Shown: positions 20,879 through 31,499, counted from the stretch's first letter. The stretch: 64,000 nucleotides of DNA from Coenobita brevimanus (GCA_032717465.1 CM064658.1:6041001-6105000); one strand, 5' to 3'. Made by a program: numbers and translations. Notes: generated by a model not told the origin, from the sequence alone.

Positions 20879-20927
20879 AGTGGCAGTGGAGTGTTCGTGT
20901 CTCATCACAATCTTGGCAGTTCCCAAG
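20879..20927 (+). other. snoRNA host gene exon (putative, 49 nt)
   Basis: Acceptor AACTTATTTCAG; donor CCCAAG|GTCAGTAT. It lies between H/ACA paralogues b and c. Confidence 0.45.
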
Positions 20928-21301
20928 GTCAGTATATTATGAATGCCCTAATTCTGTTGGCTAATTCTGCGTCATTTAATTCACTTTAGGGTAGACAGCT
21001 TGCTAAGGGTCTTGTCTTGTTTTCAAGAGAAAGGCACTATAATCCATATTGAGTCATACTACCTGAATGTTGGCCTAATGTATTTTCAGTTCACTTGACA
21101 CAGTGCTAGGGATATAGGATGGTCTGCAGCTTCAGATGGTATAATCTATGGAACTTATGTGTGACTGAAAATCACCTAACAATTTCAACTCTTGTAAATA
21201 ATTTTTAAATAGGGAAACAACTGTAGTTATCCACCATTGCAAGTGTCATAAATTGGATGTACTGTACTGTTAAGTATCCAGTATGAACTACAGCATGAAA
21301 A

Positions 21302-21417
21302 GTGCACTACAGCTCCTGCCTGCAGACTGTGGCAGTCATGGCGTTCATGTGCACATATTAATATGGAATAGTTAGAGCTGATTTCCATGAAGTTAGCTAA
21401 CAGATTCCATGACAGGT
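21302..21417 (+). ncRNA. H/ACA snoRNA-like sequence, paralogue c
   Basis: Hairpin 1: GTGCAC (21302-21307) with GTGCAC (21349-21354), a compensated G-C swap relative to CTGCAC/GTGCAG in the paralogues; upper stem CTGCC/GGCAG; pocket halves ACAGCTC and TCATGGCGTTCAT. H box ATATTA (21355-21360). Hairpin 2: ATGGAAT (21363-21369) with ATTCCAT (21404-21410), upper stem TTAG..CTAA. ACA at 21412-21414. The 3' end lies 74 nt before the acceptor at 21491. Confidence 0.75.
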
Positions 21418-21491
21418 ATTTGTAGTAATTTGGTTGTTAGTGATGCACTTAGTTTGTAATTTGCATAAATATTCTGACTGTTTTTTTTCAG

Positions 21492-21745
21492 GGTTCTTGG
21501 CGGATTGGGTTGAGGAACATTACTGTCGATGCTAAGGAAGCTCTTGGATAAAGGAACATACCTATCAAATTATCGATGGTAATGAAGCTTGTGTTTCATC
21601 CTCCCAGTGGAATACTTAAACCTCGAGATTGTGAAATTATTCTGTGTCAGTATAATTCTTGCAGCCTCTAATGCCAGGAACTTGAATGGGTAACTGCACA
21701 AAACATGAACTACTTTTACCTAATAAATGTTTAATGACCTAAGAG
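21492..21745 (+). other. snoRNA host gene terminal exon with poly(A) signal
   Basis: A strong acceptor (CTGTTTTTTTTCAG) begins the last exon, and AATAAA lies at 21722-21727 followed by a T/G-rich stretch. Short frames run from the previous exon to a stop (GSWRIGLRNITVDAKEALG), but upstream exons do not support a coding frame. The cleavage site is estimated. Confidence 0.5.
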
Positions 21746-22365
21746 TTTTCTATCCTTAAAATCTTTTCACATACTGATGCTCATCCATACCAATTTTCAT
21801 GTTCATACATGGATTCCATTAATGAGGGGGGGGGGGGAATACTAGCAATGCTATAACCAGCGCTGAGAATCGGTGCATACTATGATATTCCACTTTAACA
21901 AGGTCATTCAATTGTTTGCTGCTGTTGAGAAGGTAATATGTAGTGTTCTTGACAGACTTCAAAAGTGATATAATTTTAGTGGTGTACACTGAAGGGAGTA
22001 CTTGGGTACTCAAGGGTTTTACGTGCTTAAGGAGTGTGATGTGAACGTATATGGTACATGAGGGATTAACGATCAAAATGACGTAAGTGAAAGTAGGCAA
22101 TTAATTTGTAACTCAAAACTACCTGTTTATATATTGTATATGTACATGAGGCAAGGGAGTACTGTACATTATCATTCCCATTAATAATTGGATGGGAGTG
22201 CTTAAGGAATGAAGATTGAGTTCGCAGTGGAAAAGGTAATTAATTTATTCAACATGAAACGATAATAATCCAGTTGTTCCATAACAGGCAGCTCCTGCCT
22301 GATTGTTCCTATATTAGGGTGGGTGAAGTACGCCAGAACGGTAGGAATGAGAACTCCGGGAAGTA
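21746..22365. other. No gene recognised
   Basis: AT-rich spacer between the host gene end and the mariner element. A G-run lies near 21830. I see no other feature here. Confidence 0.6.
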
Positions 22366-23698
22366 CGAAGGGTGATCAGAAAGTAATGACAGTTCGTGCT
22401 ATAACATGAAAACCTTGAATGATGGGAGGTAGGGGAGCAAGGAGAGTGCAGAGTTGCCTGTCCTTACGAGTTTGAACTTGTCGCCGTATGCCTGACTTTT
22501 CTTGTTTTATTGTTGTGAGTGAATGCTTCACTCTTGTTTTTGCTCTCTGGCCAGAAACATGGATTACTCGAAAGAAGGCTGCAGGTTCTACATTTTTACG
22601 AGGTGGAAACTGGGAAAGAAAGCAACAGAGATTCGAGGGAAATTATTACAAGTTTATCCAGACACTACTCCCCTGGAAACTGTTTTCCGCTGGATTCGTG
22701 CTTTCACAGCAGGAAAAACTGAATTGAAAGATGAACAATGCTCTGGACGCCCCTGGACATCCGTGACCGAAGGAACAACTGTCCGTGCACGGTCCATCAT
22801 TGACGAGGATCCAACTGTAACTCTTAGGTTCTTAGCCTTGGAGCTTGATATCAGTTATGGGAGTGCATATGACATCGTGCATGAACAATTACACCTGAGG
22901 AAGAAGTGTTGTCGATGGATACCCCATTTGTTGACTGATGAGCAAAAGGCTGAACGGGTGAGGATTTGTCGTGTCTGGCTTGCTGAATTTGAACCAAATG
23001 GTCCAAAACGGTTCTCAGATGTTGCTACTGGAGATGAGTGTTGGATTTCATTCTTCACAACCCGTGACAAGCAGTCAAACATGGTGTGGTTGGGCGATGA
23101 AGACCCTCGACCTCAGATTTTGAAGGAAGGATTTCGCAGCCGGAAGCGCCTTTTCACCATCTTTTTCAATTCTCAAGGACCAATATGCGTGGATGTGATG
23201 CCTGAAAAGTCCACTATCACAGCCCAATACTACACAGACCAGGTCCTTCCACAAGTCTTGGAACACAAGGCCAACACCGCACCAACCCCCCGTCGGTCTC
23301 GCCTTTTGCTGCACCACGACAATGCTGCACCCCACAAAGCTCGCCTCACTATGCAGTACCTGGAACAACAAGGTATAACTCTGCTCCCCCACCCACGTAC
23401 CTACTCCCCTGACCTGGCTCCCTGTGACTTTTGGTTGTTTCCAAAAATTAAATCTGCCATCGCTGGGAAGGAATTTCATCGCATCCAAGACTTGGCACGG
23501 ACCGTCAATTCAGAACTCCGAAGTACAGTATACCGTCTTCAGAGTACCACGCTTGCTTCATGAAGTGGAGAAAGAGAATGGAACGCTGCATAGAGGTTGG
23601 AGGGGAGTACTTTGAAGGAATGTGAGTCATAGTTTGATAGTTCTTTATGCTAATAAAAGTTTATGGACTCGCTGTCATTTCTTTCTAATCACCCCTCG
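22366..23698 (+). mobile_element. mariner transposon, apparently full length (1333 bp)
   Basis: The 27-bp inverted repeats at 22366-22392 (CGAAGGGTGATCAGAAAG...) and 23672-23698 (inverted CGAGGGGTGATTAGAAAG...) differ at three positions. TA dinucleotides flank both ends (22364-22365, 23699-23700), the Tc1/mariner target. The single ORF occupies most of the interior. AATAAA at 23652 precedes the right repeat. Intact repeats and ORF suggest recent activity. Confidence 0.93.
22562..23563 (+). CDS. mariner transposase, intact, 333 aa
   Basis: Cut-and-paste transposase acting on its own terminal repeats in the nucleus. The N-terminus has two HTH regions (FYIFTRWKLGKKATEIRGKL, then TVFRWIRAFTAGK and SGRPW, and a second around TLRFLALELDISYGSAYDIV). 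The catalytic domain shows WIPHLLTDEQKAERV, TGDECWISFF with the first Asp, LLLHHDNAAPHKAR with the second, and YSPDLAPCDFWLFPKIK with the third. I count 35 residues between the second and third Asp where the classic family has 34, because the loop reads LLPHPRTYSPDLAP. The start at 22562 (MDYSKEG) is chosen because the 13 residues added by the in-frame ATG at 22523 do not look conserved. No stop or frameshift is seen. Confidence 0.92.
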   Translation, partial: DYSKEGCRFYIFTRWKLGKKATEIRGKLLQVYPDTTPLETVFRWIRAFTAGKTELKDEQCSGRPWTSVTEGTTVRARSIIDEDPTVTLRFLALELDISYGSAYDIVHEQLHLRKKCCRWIPHLLTDEQKAERVRICRVWLAEFEPNGPKRFSDVATGDECWISFFTTRDKQSNMVWLGDEDPRPQILKEGFRSRKRLFTIFFNSQGPICVDVMPEKSTITAQYYTDQVLPQVLEHKANTAPTPRRSRLLLHHDNAAPHKARLTMQYLEQQGITLLPHPRTYSPDLAPCDFWLFPKIKSAIAGKEFHRIQDLARTVNSELRSTVYRLQSTTLAS

Positions 23699-24141
23699 TA
23701 TAACAAGCAAGCCTAGTTAAGAACTTCACTCTTTTAAATTATTCATGCCCCTCAAAATCATGGTACTTATGGCCTTTGTAGGGTGCATCCAGCTCTTTCG
23801 TCCAATGGCATCTCTCCTTCATGACACTCTATATACTTAGGCTGCTTCCCCCAAGGAAAGGGAGGTAGCCGAGACAGGACGACACACTCCCTATTACTCA
23901 TCCATTCAAACTCATTCATTTGCATCTTAGCCTCAAATGGGAGAAGGAACAGATCCTCACCGCATCATACCGGACAAGGGTCAACTGCGAAGTGCAATCA
24001 GTGACATCCGCAGCAGGGCCTGACAGCAGAGCTGGTTTACCCCTGCCACATCATAATAGACCCATCCCCTTACCCGCACCTGACCTGACCAGCTGATCAG
24101 ACCAAATGCGGGAGAATATCCCTTCAGGGCTGCGTCATCAT

Positions 24142-25750
24142 TTATTCATTCACAATTTCTCTCCATTTATTTCTGTCACGCACAGCCACTCTTCCTTGCT
24201 CAACAGACATCCCTCTCGCATCCAGCGCTCTCTTCACATTGTCCATCCATCCTATTCGTGGTCTCCTCAGCCTTACACCTTTCACATCAGATCCAGTTAC
24301 CTTTTTCACCAATCGCTCATTATCCATTCTCTCCATATGCCCAAACCATCGCAACACCCTCTGCTCAACTCTACCAGCCATCTCCCGAACAACTCCAGTT
24401 CTCCTTCGCACTTCATCATTTCGCACTCGATCCATACGCGTCACTCCACACATACTCTTCAGACACCTCATCTCCATTACATTCAAACTTTTCCTCTCTG
24501 CTACACCCATATTCCATGTTTCAGCCCCATATAACGCAGTCGGTACCACAACACCCTTATACAGCCTTCTCTTTACATCCATTCTAAGTGAACGACATCT
24601 AAACAATTTCTTCATTCCTCCCAGCACCTTACCTACTCCATTCATTCTAAACTTCACGTCTGCATCTATTCTTCCATCCACAGCAACATGTGACCCTAAA
24701 TATTTAAAACACTCTACCTCCTCAAGCAACTAACCATTCAAAACTATATTCATCCCCCTACCATCTACCAACCTCGTACACTTCATCACTTTACTCTTAT
24801 TCTGATTTATTTTCAATTTCCTCCTTTCACACACCCTTCCAAACTCCTCTACTAACTGTCTCAATCTCTCCTCTGAATCAGCCACCAGTGCAGTATCATC
24901 TGAAACAGCAGCTGCTTCAGATTCCACTCTCCACCATCAACATTCACCAGACTCAGACCTCCACCTAAAACTCTTGCATTCACCTCCCCTACAACACCAT
25001 CCATATAAATATTAAACAACCAAGGCGCCATCACACATCCCTGTCGCAGCCCCACTCTCACGGGAAACCAGTCACTCACAGCATTACCCACTCTTACACA
25101 CGCTCTACTATTTACATAACTTTTCACCCCTTTTAGTAACCTACCATCAAGTCCATACAATCTTAAAACAGTCCACAAAGCCTCCCTATCAGTTCTAATG
25201 TACGCTTTCTGTAAATCCATGAATGCCCAAAACATCCTTGCCTTTCGCTAAATACTTTTCACACACTTGTCTCACAGCGAACACCTGATCCACACACCCC
25301 CTCCCTCTCCTAAAGCCACACTGCTCATCACCAATCACTTCCTCTGTACCCTCTCTAACTCTCATAATTAACACTACCATACCCCTTACCTACAACACTC
25401 AACAAACTTATACCCCTAAAGCTAGTACATTCATACTTATCACCCTTGCCTTTATACAATGGGACCACACAAGCACTTGCCCAGTCAATTGGCACCGTAC
25501 CTTTCACAAAGCACACATTCAACAGTCTTACCAACCAGTCAACAATAGTCACTCCACCACCCTTCAGGCATTCCACAGCACACCTATCCATACCTGCAGC
25601 TTTCCCTGTTTTCATCTCCTTTACTGCCTTCTCCACTTCCTCCTTCGTGATCAAAGAATCATTCAACTCTCCCAACACATTTATTCCTTGAACCCTTCCA
25701 TCCGCCACAATCTCGGCCACCCTTTCCTCCACTACATTTAAGTCTTTCAA
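24142..25750 (-). pseudogene. LINE-B reverse transcriptase, frameshifted
   Basis: RT fingers/palm fragments: KTGKAAGMDRCAVECLKGGG, ASACVVPLYKGKGDKYE, FRGISLLSVVGKGYGS, DEQCGFRRGRGCVDQVF, AFMDLQKAYIRTDREALW, VGLRQGCVMAPWLFNIYMDG. The catalytic box appears as SDDTALVADSEE in a shifted frame (FADD expected; the bases before it are damaged near 24900). The downstream part has YLGSHVAVDG, YGAETWNMG, RCLKSMCGVTRMDRVRNDEV and VLRWFGHMERMDNERLVKKV. At least three frame changes are needed to read it through. Confidence 0.85.
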
Positions 25751-26299
25751 AATACTCTGCCTATCTCTTCCTTACTGCATCCATCTCATTTAACATCCTT
25801 CCATCATCTGCTTTTACTATCTCTTCCTTCCCAGACTCTCCCTTTCGCACCCTTTTCACCTCCTTCCAGAACATTTTCTTATTCTGTCGAAAATTCTCAG
25901 TCAGTCGCCTACCCCACCTTTCATCTGCTGCCACTTTAGCACCACGCACAGCCCTTCTCGCCCTATTCCTCTTTCCCTTATACCTCTCATATGACACCTC
26001 ATCCTTCCTCTGCAGCCACACTTCATATGCATGCCTCTTCTCAGCCACAGCCATACTTACTTCCTCGCACCACCATTCACTTCCCTTTCTTACACCACCA
26101 CCCACACGTCTCGCACCACACACCTCTTCTGCATGCCCCACCACAGCACTCTTAAACAACTGCCATTCCTCCTCCACGCTGCCATTTTCCTGATCTTTCA
26201 CTGCGTTCCATTCATCTTTCAATTTCTCCTGATACTCTATCATTTTCTCTTTTATCCAACTCACTCACTTTCAGAACCTCCCTGCCACACTTAACCCTC

Positions 26300-26809
26300 C
26301 TATATAGCTCTCACCCATCTCTTACCTACTCTTAACTTTCCCTCCACCAGGTAATGGTCAGACATACCTCCACCCTCCCCTCTCAGAGCTCTCACATCCA
26401 ACAATCTTCCTATTACATTCCTAGACACAACCACATAGTCCATCAATGCTTTATCGACAACCATTCCACCCTCCTGTCTCACCCATGTATACTTATAAAT
26501 ATCATTCTTCTCGAACAGCGTATTTCCAATCACCATCTCTCGCTCAACACACATCCCTATCATTCGTTCCCCATTTTCATTTCTTCCAGGCGCACCATGC
26601 ATACCAACTACACCTTCAACCGCTACATTTCCCACTCTGGCATTCAGATCTCCCATCATTACTACATTCACATTCGCTCCAAAACTCTGCAGACACTCAT
26701 CAACATCATTCCAGAAAGACTCCCTCTCTTCTTCATCCCTTTCACTACCAGGCCCATATGCACTCACAAACACCCACAACTCACGTTCAAATTTCACTTT
26801 CACCCTCAT
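26300..26809 (-). pseudogene. LINE-B AP endonuclease domain, partial
   Basis: The readable protein includes FVSAYGPGSERDEEER, VMMGDLNARVGN, NTLFEKNDIYKYTWVRQEGG, DYVVVSRNVIGRLLDVRAL and GMSDHYLVEGKL. These match the APE-type endonuclease motifs (GDLNAR, SDHYLV) that nick target DNA for target-primed reverse transcription. The N-terminal third, with the first catalytic Asn/Glu motifs, is missing at the truncated 5' end. Confidence 0.85.
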
Positions 26810-26815
26810 GACAGT

Positions 26816-27360
26816 TTTGGTAAACTTCAGGATCTTTGGTTGTGAATGGTTGATCAGTTAAAAACTTTGGGTAAATAAAATCATGGGAGTAGTAAACTGT
26901 ATGGTACATATGGGATTAAAAGGGTTAAACCACAGACTAGGCTACCCTATACCCTTGACAGTGTTTACTTGATGGCAAATCCTATGACAGTGATTTGAAC
27001 TAACAGGATGTTAAGCCATTGAGCCTGGGGATGTTTGTCATTAACGTTGCCATCCAGTGTTTTTCAGCTTAAAACACTAAACTGGAGGGACGAGACCTTT
27101 CTTAAGCTGAATGAAAGTGCCTGGTCGCAAAGGTAAAATTTAAACATCCCTTGAGTGAGAGGTCAATACGTTTATCCACCCGAAGATTTCTACCACCAGA
27201 CCATGGAAAGAGCACTGCAAAATACCATATTCAGATAAGTTTCAGGTAGCTACTTAATTTCCACAATAAGAAAGCTGAACTAAGTGTGAATAGCGGCAGT
27301 CTTCGTTACAGATAAGGGATGAGTAAATAGGGCGGTACTAATGTTAGTACTGTAGTTGCA
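26816..27360. other. No gene recognised
   Basis: Unremarkable single-copy-like sequence. I see no ORF, repeat or RNA structure I can support. Confidence 0.5.
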
Positions 27361-27525
27361 ACCCTAGGCTCATCTGAAATGTGGAACCATTGGACTGCAG
27401 TCTGAAAGTGTCAAACTGCAATCCACCATCCTCCTCCTGGGGGGGTTAGAAATTCTAGGAATATTTGTACAACCAGACAGCTGCCTGGCAGAGATCGAAC
27501 ACTGCCATTAGGTGATCAAAGGTCT
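27320..27525 (-). repeat. Dispersed repeat 'CATCTGAAATGTG' family, copy 1
   Basis: CCTAGGCTCATCTGAAATG, GGACTGCAGTC, CAATCCACCATCCTCC and GTACAACCAGACAGCTGCC match 55738-55945 and, more loosely, 37955-38110. All three follow a trinucleotide tract. On the minus strand GTTCGATCTCTGCC resembles a pol III B box, so a tRNA-related SINE is possible, but no A box is evident. Confidence 0.55.
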
Positions 27526-27609
27526 CTCTCGATTTGATTTTTTATTTTTATTTTCCTCATTCTTAACTGTAGCTCTGCGGATAATGAAAGACAATCAGGA
27601 ACTTATGGT

Positions 27610-29115
27610 TAATAAATCCTTCTGAAGTACCCACCCCAAGGGGAGAGCACGGACAGGGTGGTGAAATGCCCATCCCAAGAGGAGACCACAGGGAGGCGCG
27701 TAGAGGGACCCGGCCAGACGGTCCTATGTCCCCCACCACCATGCGCCCCTCTTCCCTTCAACAGAGCCAGCGAGAGGCATGCCGCCATGGCACACTACTC
27801 AATGTCCAGACATTGACACTACTCTTCAGCCAGACAAGCACTCGTCAGGATCAGGGTGGGACTTGTGCCTCCACAGTCTCAGGCAGAACCGCGACAATGG
27901 CCACCATCCGCGTTGGGGAGTAGTTGGCCACCGTACGCTTCTCACCTACCACCCCCAGCAGGACTGCGCTGATTGCCACCGTCCATCCTTCACCTGCAGC
28001 CTCCGCTGGAGCAGAACTGCAGCGATGGCGACCGTCCGCTCTGGGGAGAGAACGGCCACCGTCCTCTCATCTGCAGTCCCAGGGCCAAGGCAGAACCGTA
28101 GCGACGGCCACCGTCCATGCCGGGGAAGGATTGGCCACCATCTGTCCTTCATCTGCTACCCCCACAGGGAGCAGTACGGTGGTGACGGCCACCATCCGCA
28201 CCGGGGAGAGAACAGCCACAGTCCTTCTCTCACCTGCTGTCCCAGGGTCAAGCGGAAACACGGCGATGGCCATCGCCCACCCCGGGGAGGGATTGGCGAC
28301 CGTCCGTCCCTCGTCTGCTACCCCTGTGACACCCCTCAAGGGGAGCGTCCCTTGCTCGCCTCACCCCTCCAGAGGCTGAGTGGTACATCCCTCTCGCTCC
28401 CCCCACAGAGCCAGCCCCCGACAGGGTTGCAGCTGGAGAGGCTCTGGAGAGGCCCCATCGTGAGTCTGGGGATCTGCTTCCTGCAGCCAGCGCCCCTACG
28501 TTGCCCCTCACTGCCGGACTCCTGGAGGAGACGCCGCAGGCAGCCCCTGACGGCCCTCAACCTGAGCGAGGCTGCAGCCCCCAGCCACCCATGGGTGTCC
28601 CCAGGACTCTAGGATGATACCTCCCCAGCCCCACTGACGATTAATCCTCCTCCAGGAGCTGGTGCAGGGAAGTGCGCCTGTTTGCCCTGCTCAGCCCCAG
28701 TCCTGAGGGCTGAACTATCCACCGAGGCCCCACCAGGGAAAGGCCTCCTTCTACCACCCAGCAGCCCACCTTGGATGACCCGGCCCCTGACGGTGGTTCC
28801 GTGTCTCCTGTGGGGGAGTACGCCTGACGGGACCTCTCCCATACCTGGACGACACCTGTAGCTACCCAGTCGCCAGTAGCCCAACCCGAGTCCTGTCTCA
28901 GAGAGCGTGTTGATCTGCACAATGTATTGTGTTTGGCATTGTGTATCTTTATAGCAATATACGTGAAAGGTTGGTTGACCCACGTTTTTATGCCCTGTTC
29001 CTCTAGTTGCATGCTCTAGACCAGGTCTTGAAGGGAACCCCGGATCAGTCGCTTGCGCCCAGAGTGCAAGGAGTTGGGCTCTGAACACGTAGCATAACAC
29101 TTTCACATTTCGATT
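27610..29115 (+). mobile_element. Unclassified GC-rich repetitive element G, copy 1
   Basis: This is one of three related units (see 29290-31150 and 31500-33480, minus). Shared landmarks in order: GAGACCAC near the start, a block reading CCAGACAAGCACTCGTCAGG, a minisatellite (27890-28330), a GAGGAGGATTAAT/CTCCAGGAGCTG region, GACACCTGTAGCTAC, TTTATGCCCTGTTCC, and a TAGCATAACAC end. The GC content is strikingly higher than in the surroundings. No RT or transposase motif is seen. It could be a non-autonomous retroelement with gag-like remains. Confidence 0.5.
27779..28612 (+). CDS. Open frame in element G copy 1, 277 aa, zinc-knuckle-like repeats
   Basis: Function unknown. The frame starts MPPWHTTQCPDIDTTLQ and includes SSGSGWDLCLHSLRQ. 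Repeated units of the form GDGHHPHRGENSHSPSLTC, GDGHRPPRGGIGDRPSLVC and CADCHRPSFTC follow. The same frame in copy 3 (minus) yields CTHCGRNGHCTSFC, a perfect C-x2-C-x4-H-x4-C knuckle. The C-terminal part is Pro/Arg rich. The ORF may be open only because GC-rich DNA has few stops, so coding status is uncertain. If real, a nucleic-acid-binding gag-like protein is the best guess. Confidence 0.3.
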   Translation: MPPWHTTQCPDIDTTLQPDKHSSGSGWDLCLHSLRQNRDNGHHPRWGVVGHRTLLTYHPQQDCADCHRPSFTCSLRWSRTAAMATVRSGERTATVLSSAVPGPRQNRSDGHRPCRGRIGHHLSFICYPHREQYGGDGHHPHRGENSHSPSLTCCPRVKRKHGDGHRPPRGGIGDRPSLVCYPCDTPQGERPLLASPLQRLSGTSLSLPPQSQPPTGLQLERLWRGPIVSLGICFLQPAPLRCPSLPDSWRRRRRQPLTALNLSEAAAPSHPWVSPGL

Positions 29116-29439
29116 TAGCGGTGCGGTGGCTAGACCCACCACCTTTTGTTGTATATGTCCTCAGTTTACGACAACCAATATTTCCATCAGCCATTTTGCG
29201 GGATAATTGACGTAGTGTTTAGTTCACTGTGATTGGTCGGTGGTACGCTGCCATATTAGATATTGCTAAATTTAAAAATTTTCTAAAGACGGAAAGTGTT
29301 ATACTAGGTGTTTTTAGGTCGACTTCTCGTCATAGAAACACTAGCTGTTGAGCCGAGGTTCTCTCTAGAGACCGGAGCTAGAACACACGAGAAGAGCAGG
29401 ACATAAAAACTCTGGACAACAACCTTACACTTGTATTAC

Positions 29440-29785
29440 CTCGATTTCCACTCACAGTATACAGTATGTGTATCACACAGTACACTATTCAGTCACAAAC
29501 ACACAGGCAGACTACTGTAGAGGGCTCTAACTGGACTGTTATATGTAGCATATAATGTGAGTATAAGTATCACACAGTATACTATTCAGTCACAAGGACA
29601 CTAGCAGACAGTACACAATATGGACGTATCACTGTATATTATCCAGTCACGAGTACACAATATGAACGTAACACACAGTATACTATTTAGTCACAAGCTA
29701 GGCACTAGACAGGCACAGTATACAATATGAACACCAGTATCATATCACACATTAGTCAGTCACAGATACACTAGGCAGACTGGAG
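29440..29785. repeat. AT-rich minisatellite (~60-75 bp unit)
   Basis: The phrases ATCACACAGTATACTATTCA, AGTCACAAG, CACTAG..CAGACAG and ACACAATATGAAC recur five to six times with indels. It lies inside element G copy 2, and a weaker version is at 31640-31900 in copy 3. Confidence 0.7.
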
Positions 29786-30419
29786 GGCTCCGACCATTTA
29801 CCTTGGCTCCGACTTGGCTGCCTGAGTCTGGTGCCCTACAGGTGTCGGCCAGATGTGGGAGGGGTCACGTCAGGTGTTCCTTCTCGCAAAAGCCACGGGA
29901 CAACCCTCAGGGGCGACGTCATCTTCTGTGGGCTGCTCCTGGGCATGGTGAGAGGCCCTCCGCCCATGGGGCCTTGCTGTGTGGTCTGGTCCTCGGGGCT
30001 CGGGCCAGACACAGTATATGCACGCTTGTCTGCGCCCACCCTGGGGAGGAGGTCGCCGTTGTCTGGGGCTGGGGAGGTCGTGCCCCGGGGTTGCAGGGGC
30101 ACCTCTGGGAGTCCGGCGTCTGCGGTCTCCCTCCCGTCAGGCCGCCGTCAGGGTTGAATTGCGGCGTCACCGCCAGCGGGAGTCTGTCAGCTGGTCGTCT
30201 CACCCAGGCGCTGGCTGTACTGTGCACACTCCTGGGATCACCATGGGGCCTCACCAAACCTCCTCCGGACAGGAAAGTTCCTCCTGGGGGTTGCCTCTGT
30301 GGGGAGAAACAGTGGAGCGTCCCGCTTGGTGACAGGAGGGGTGAGCCAAGGAAAGGTCGTCCTCCACAGGGGAAGTCTCAGAGGATGAGAGATGCTTGGT
30401 GGGGTGTCTCTCCCTGGTG

Positions 30420-30860
30420 CGGCTGATGGCCGTTGCTGAGGTCCCGTGGGCAACAGGAGGAGGGCGGGTGATGGCCATCCGTTCCCCAACCAGGGCCCGA
30501 CTTCCTGGCAGGACTGTGGGCGAGGTATGGCTGAAGGCCATCATCAGTCTACAGGTGCGGCTGAAGGCCGTCACTGGTGTCCTGCACGGGGAGTGGCAAG
30601 CAGTCGAGGTGTGGCTGATGGCCGTCACCTGCCTGCAGGTGCGGCTGAAGGTCGTCACTGAGGTCCAACTCCCGGAGGCAGCTGCAAAAGGAGAGGGGGC
30701 GTTACCGTACCTCCCCGAGTGCAGCTGAAGGCCGTCACCAGTTTCTGCAGGGGAGGGGGGGGGGTTGTAGTGGTTGAGCGGCTGATGACCGTCTCTGTGT
30801 TTGTGCAGCTGAAGGCCGTCACTTGCTTTGTGCGGCTAAAGGCCGTCACGGCTTTTGTGC
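30420..30860. repeat. GC-rich minisatellite (GCGGCTGAAGGCCGTCAC)
   Basis: At least eight imperfect repeats of the unit, 30-60 bp apart, in element G copy 2. On the minus strand one frame reads VTAFSRTKQ-type units, while another reads DGHPPHKSRDG, echoing the DGH units of the other two copies. Confidence 0.7.
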
Positions 30861-31499
30861 GGTGGATGGCCGTCATTTGGGTACTGCCTGGGACTGGGTA
30901 TTCAACCCCACCCCGAACCTGGCGAGGGCTGGTCCGGCTGAAGGGTAATGCCCTAGCACTGAGTAGTTCCCACTGGGTCCGTTGCGGGGAATCAGGGCAC
31001 AAGGTAGTAGGGTACATAGGCTCACTCTGCCTGGATAGTGCACATGCCCTCAAAGCCCCTCCGTGGTCTCCTCCTGCAGTGGGGGTCGCAATGTCCCAGT
31101 GGTATCTCGTCGCGGTGGGTATTTCAGAAAGCACTACAGAAAAATCGCTTGTAAAATACTGTCTACAATATTGCTAAAAAGGCGTTAAAACAATCAGCTA
31201 AGATGTAGAAAATTGCTGGTAAAAATTGCTACAACGAAAGAACGTCAAAGCTCGAACATTTCTACAAAGTATTGAATTCTGGAATATAGTTAGGAAGCGC
31301 ACTAACACTAATATCGCTGGAGAAAATGTTTTAGAATATTGCTAAAAACTCAAGTTCAAAGCAAAGCATTTCAGTCACAGCCCTGATATGTTGCTGGAAT
31401 CATCATTCTTCATCCTGCCTCTTCTTCCCACATGCAATATGAATAAGGTGGGTAGAGAAAGCCAGGTAAAAGAAAGCATAATGAAGAACTAGCACCAAC

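Larger units (their letters stand above)
23828..26815 (-). mobile_element. Non-LTR retrotransposon LINE-B, near full coding length
   Basis: Minus orientation. The 3' end (23828-24120) is non-coding, with CTTAGGCTGCTTCCCCC and a TATA-type simple tail; a matching stub is at 9603. Coding parts follow in order: C-terminal FGHMERM domain (24142-24729), RT core (24861-25380), RT N-terminus (25355-25750), linker (25761-26264) and AP endonuclease (26300-26809). The 5' end is truncated within the endonuclease. Several frameshifts are present, so it is inactive. Confidence 0.88.
29290..31150 (-). mobile_element. Element G, copy 2
   Basis: Read on the minus strand it repeats the order of copy 1: a start with TACCCACCGCGACG, GGAGACCACGGAGG, CCGGACCAGCCCTCGCCAGG, a minisatellite (30420-30860; unit GCGGCTGAAGGCCGTCAC in + orientation), a region GGCGTCACC..TGTGGGAGG, a low-GC minisatellite, and an end with GTTCTAGCTCCGGTCTCTAG and CCTAGTATAACAC. 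The 5' starts and 3' ends correspond between copies, with strong divergence within the arrays. Confidence 0.5.

Noticed and set aside
22523..22561. Upstream in-frame ATG as the mariner start (346 aa)
   Set aside because: The added residues MLHSCFCSLARN are hydrophobic/Cys-rich and unlike a mariner N-terminus; the ATG at 22562 fits better.
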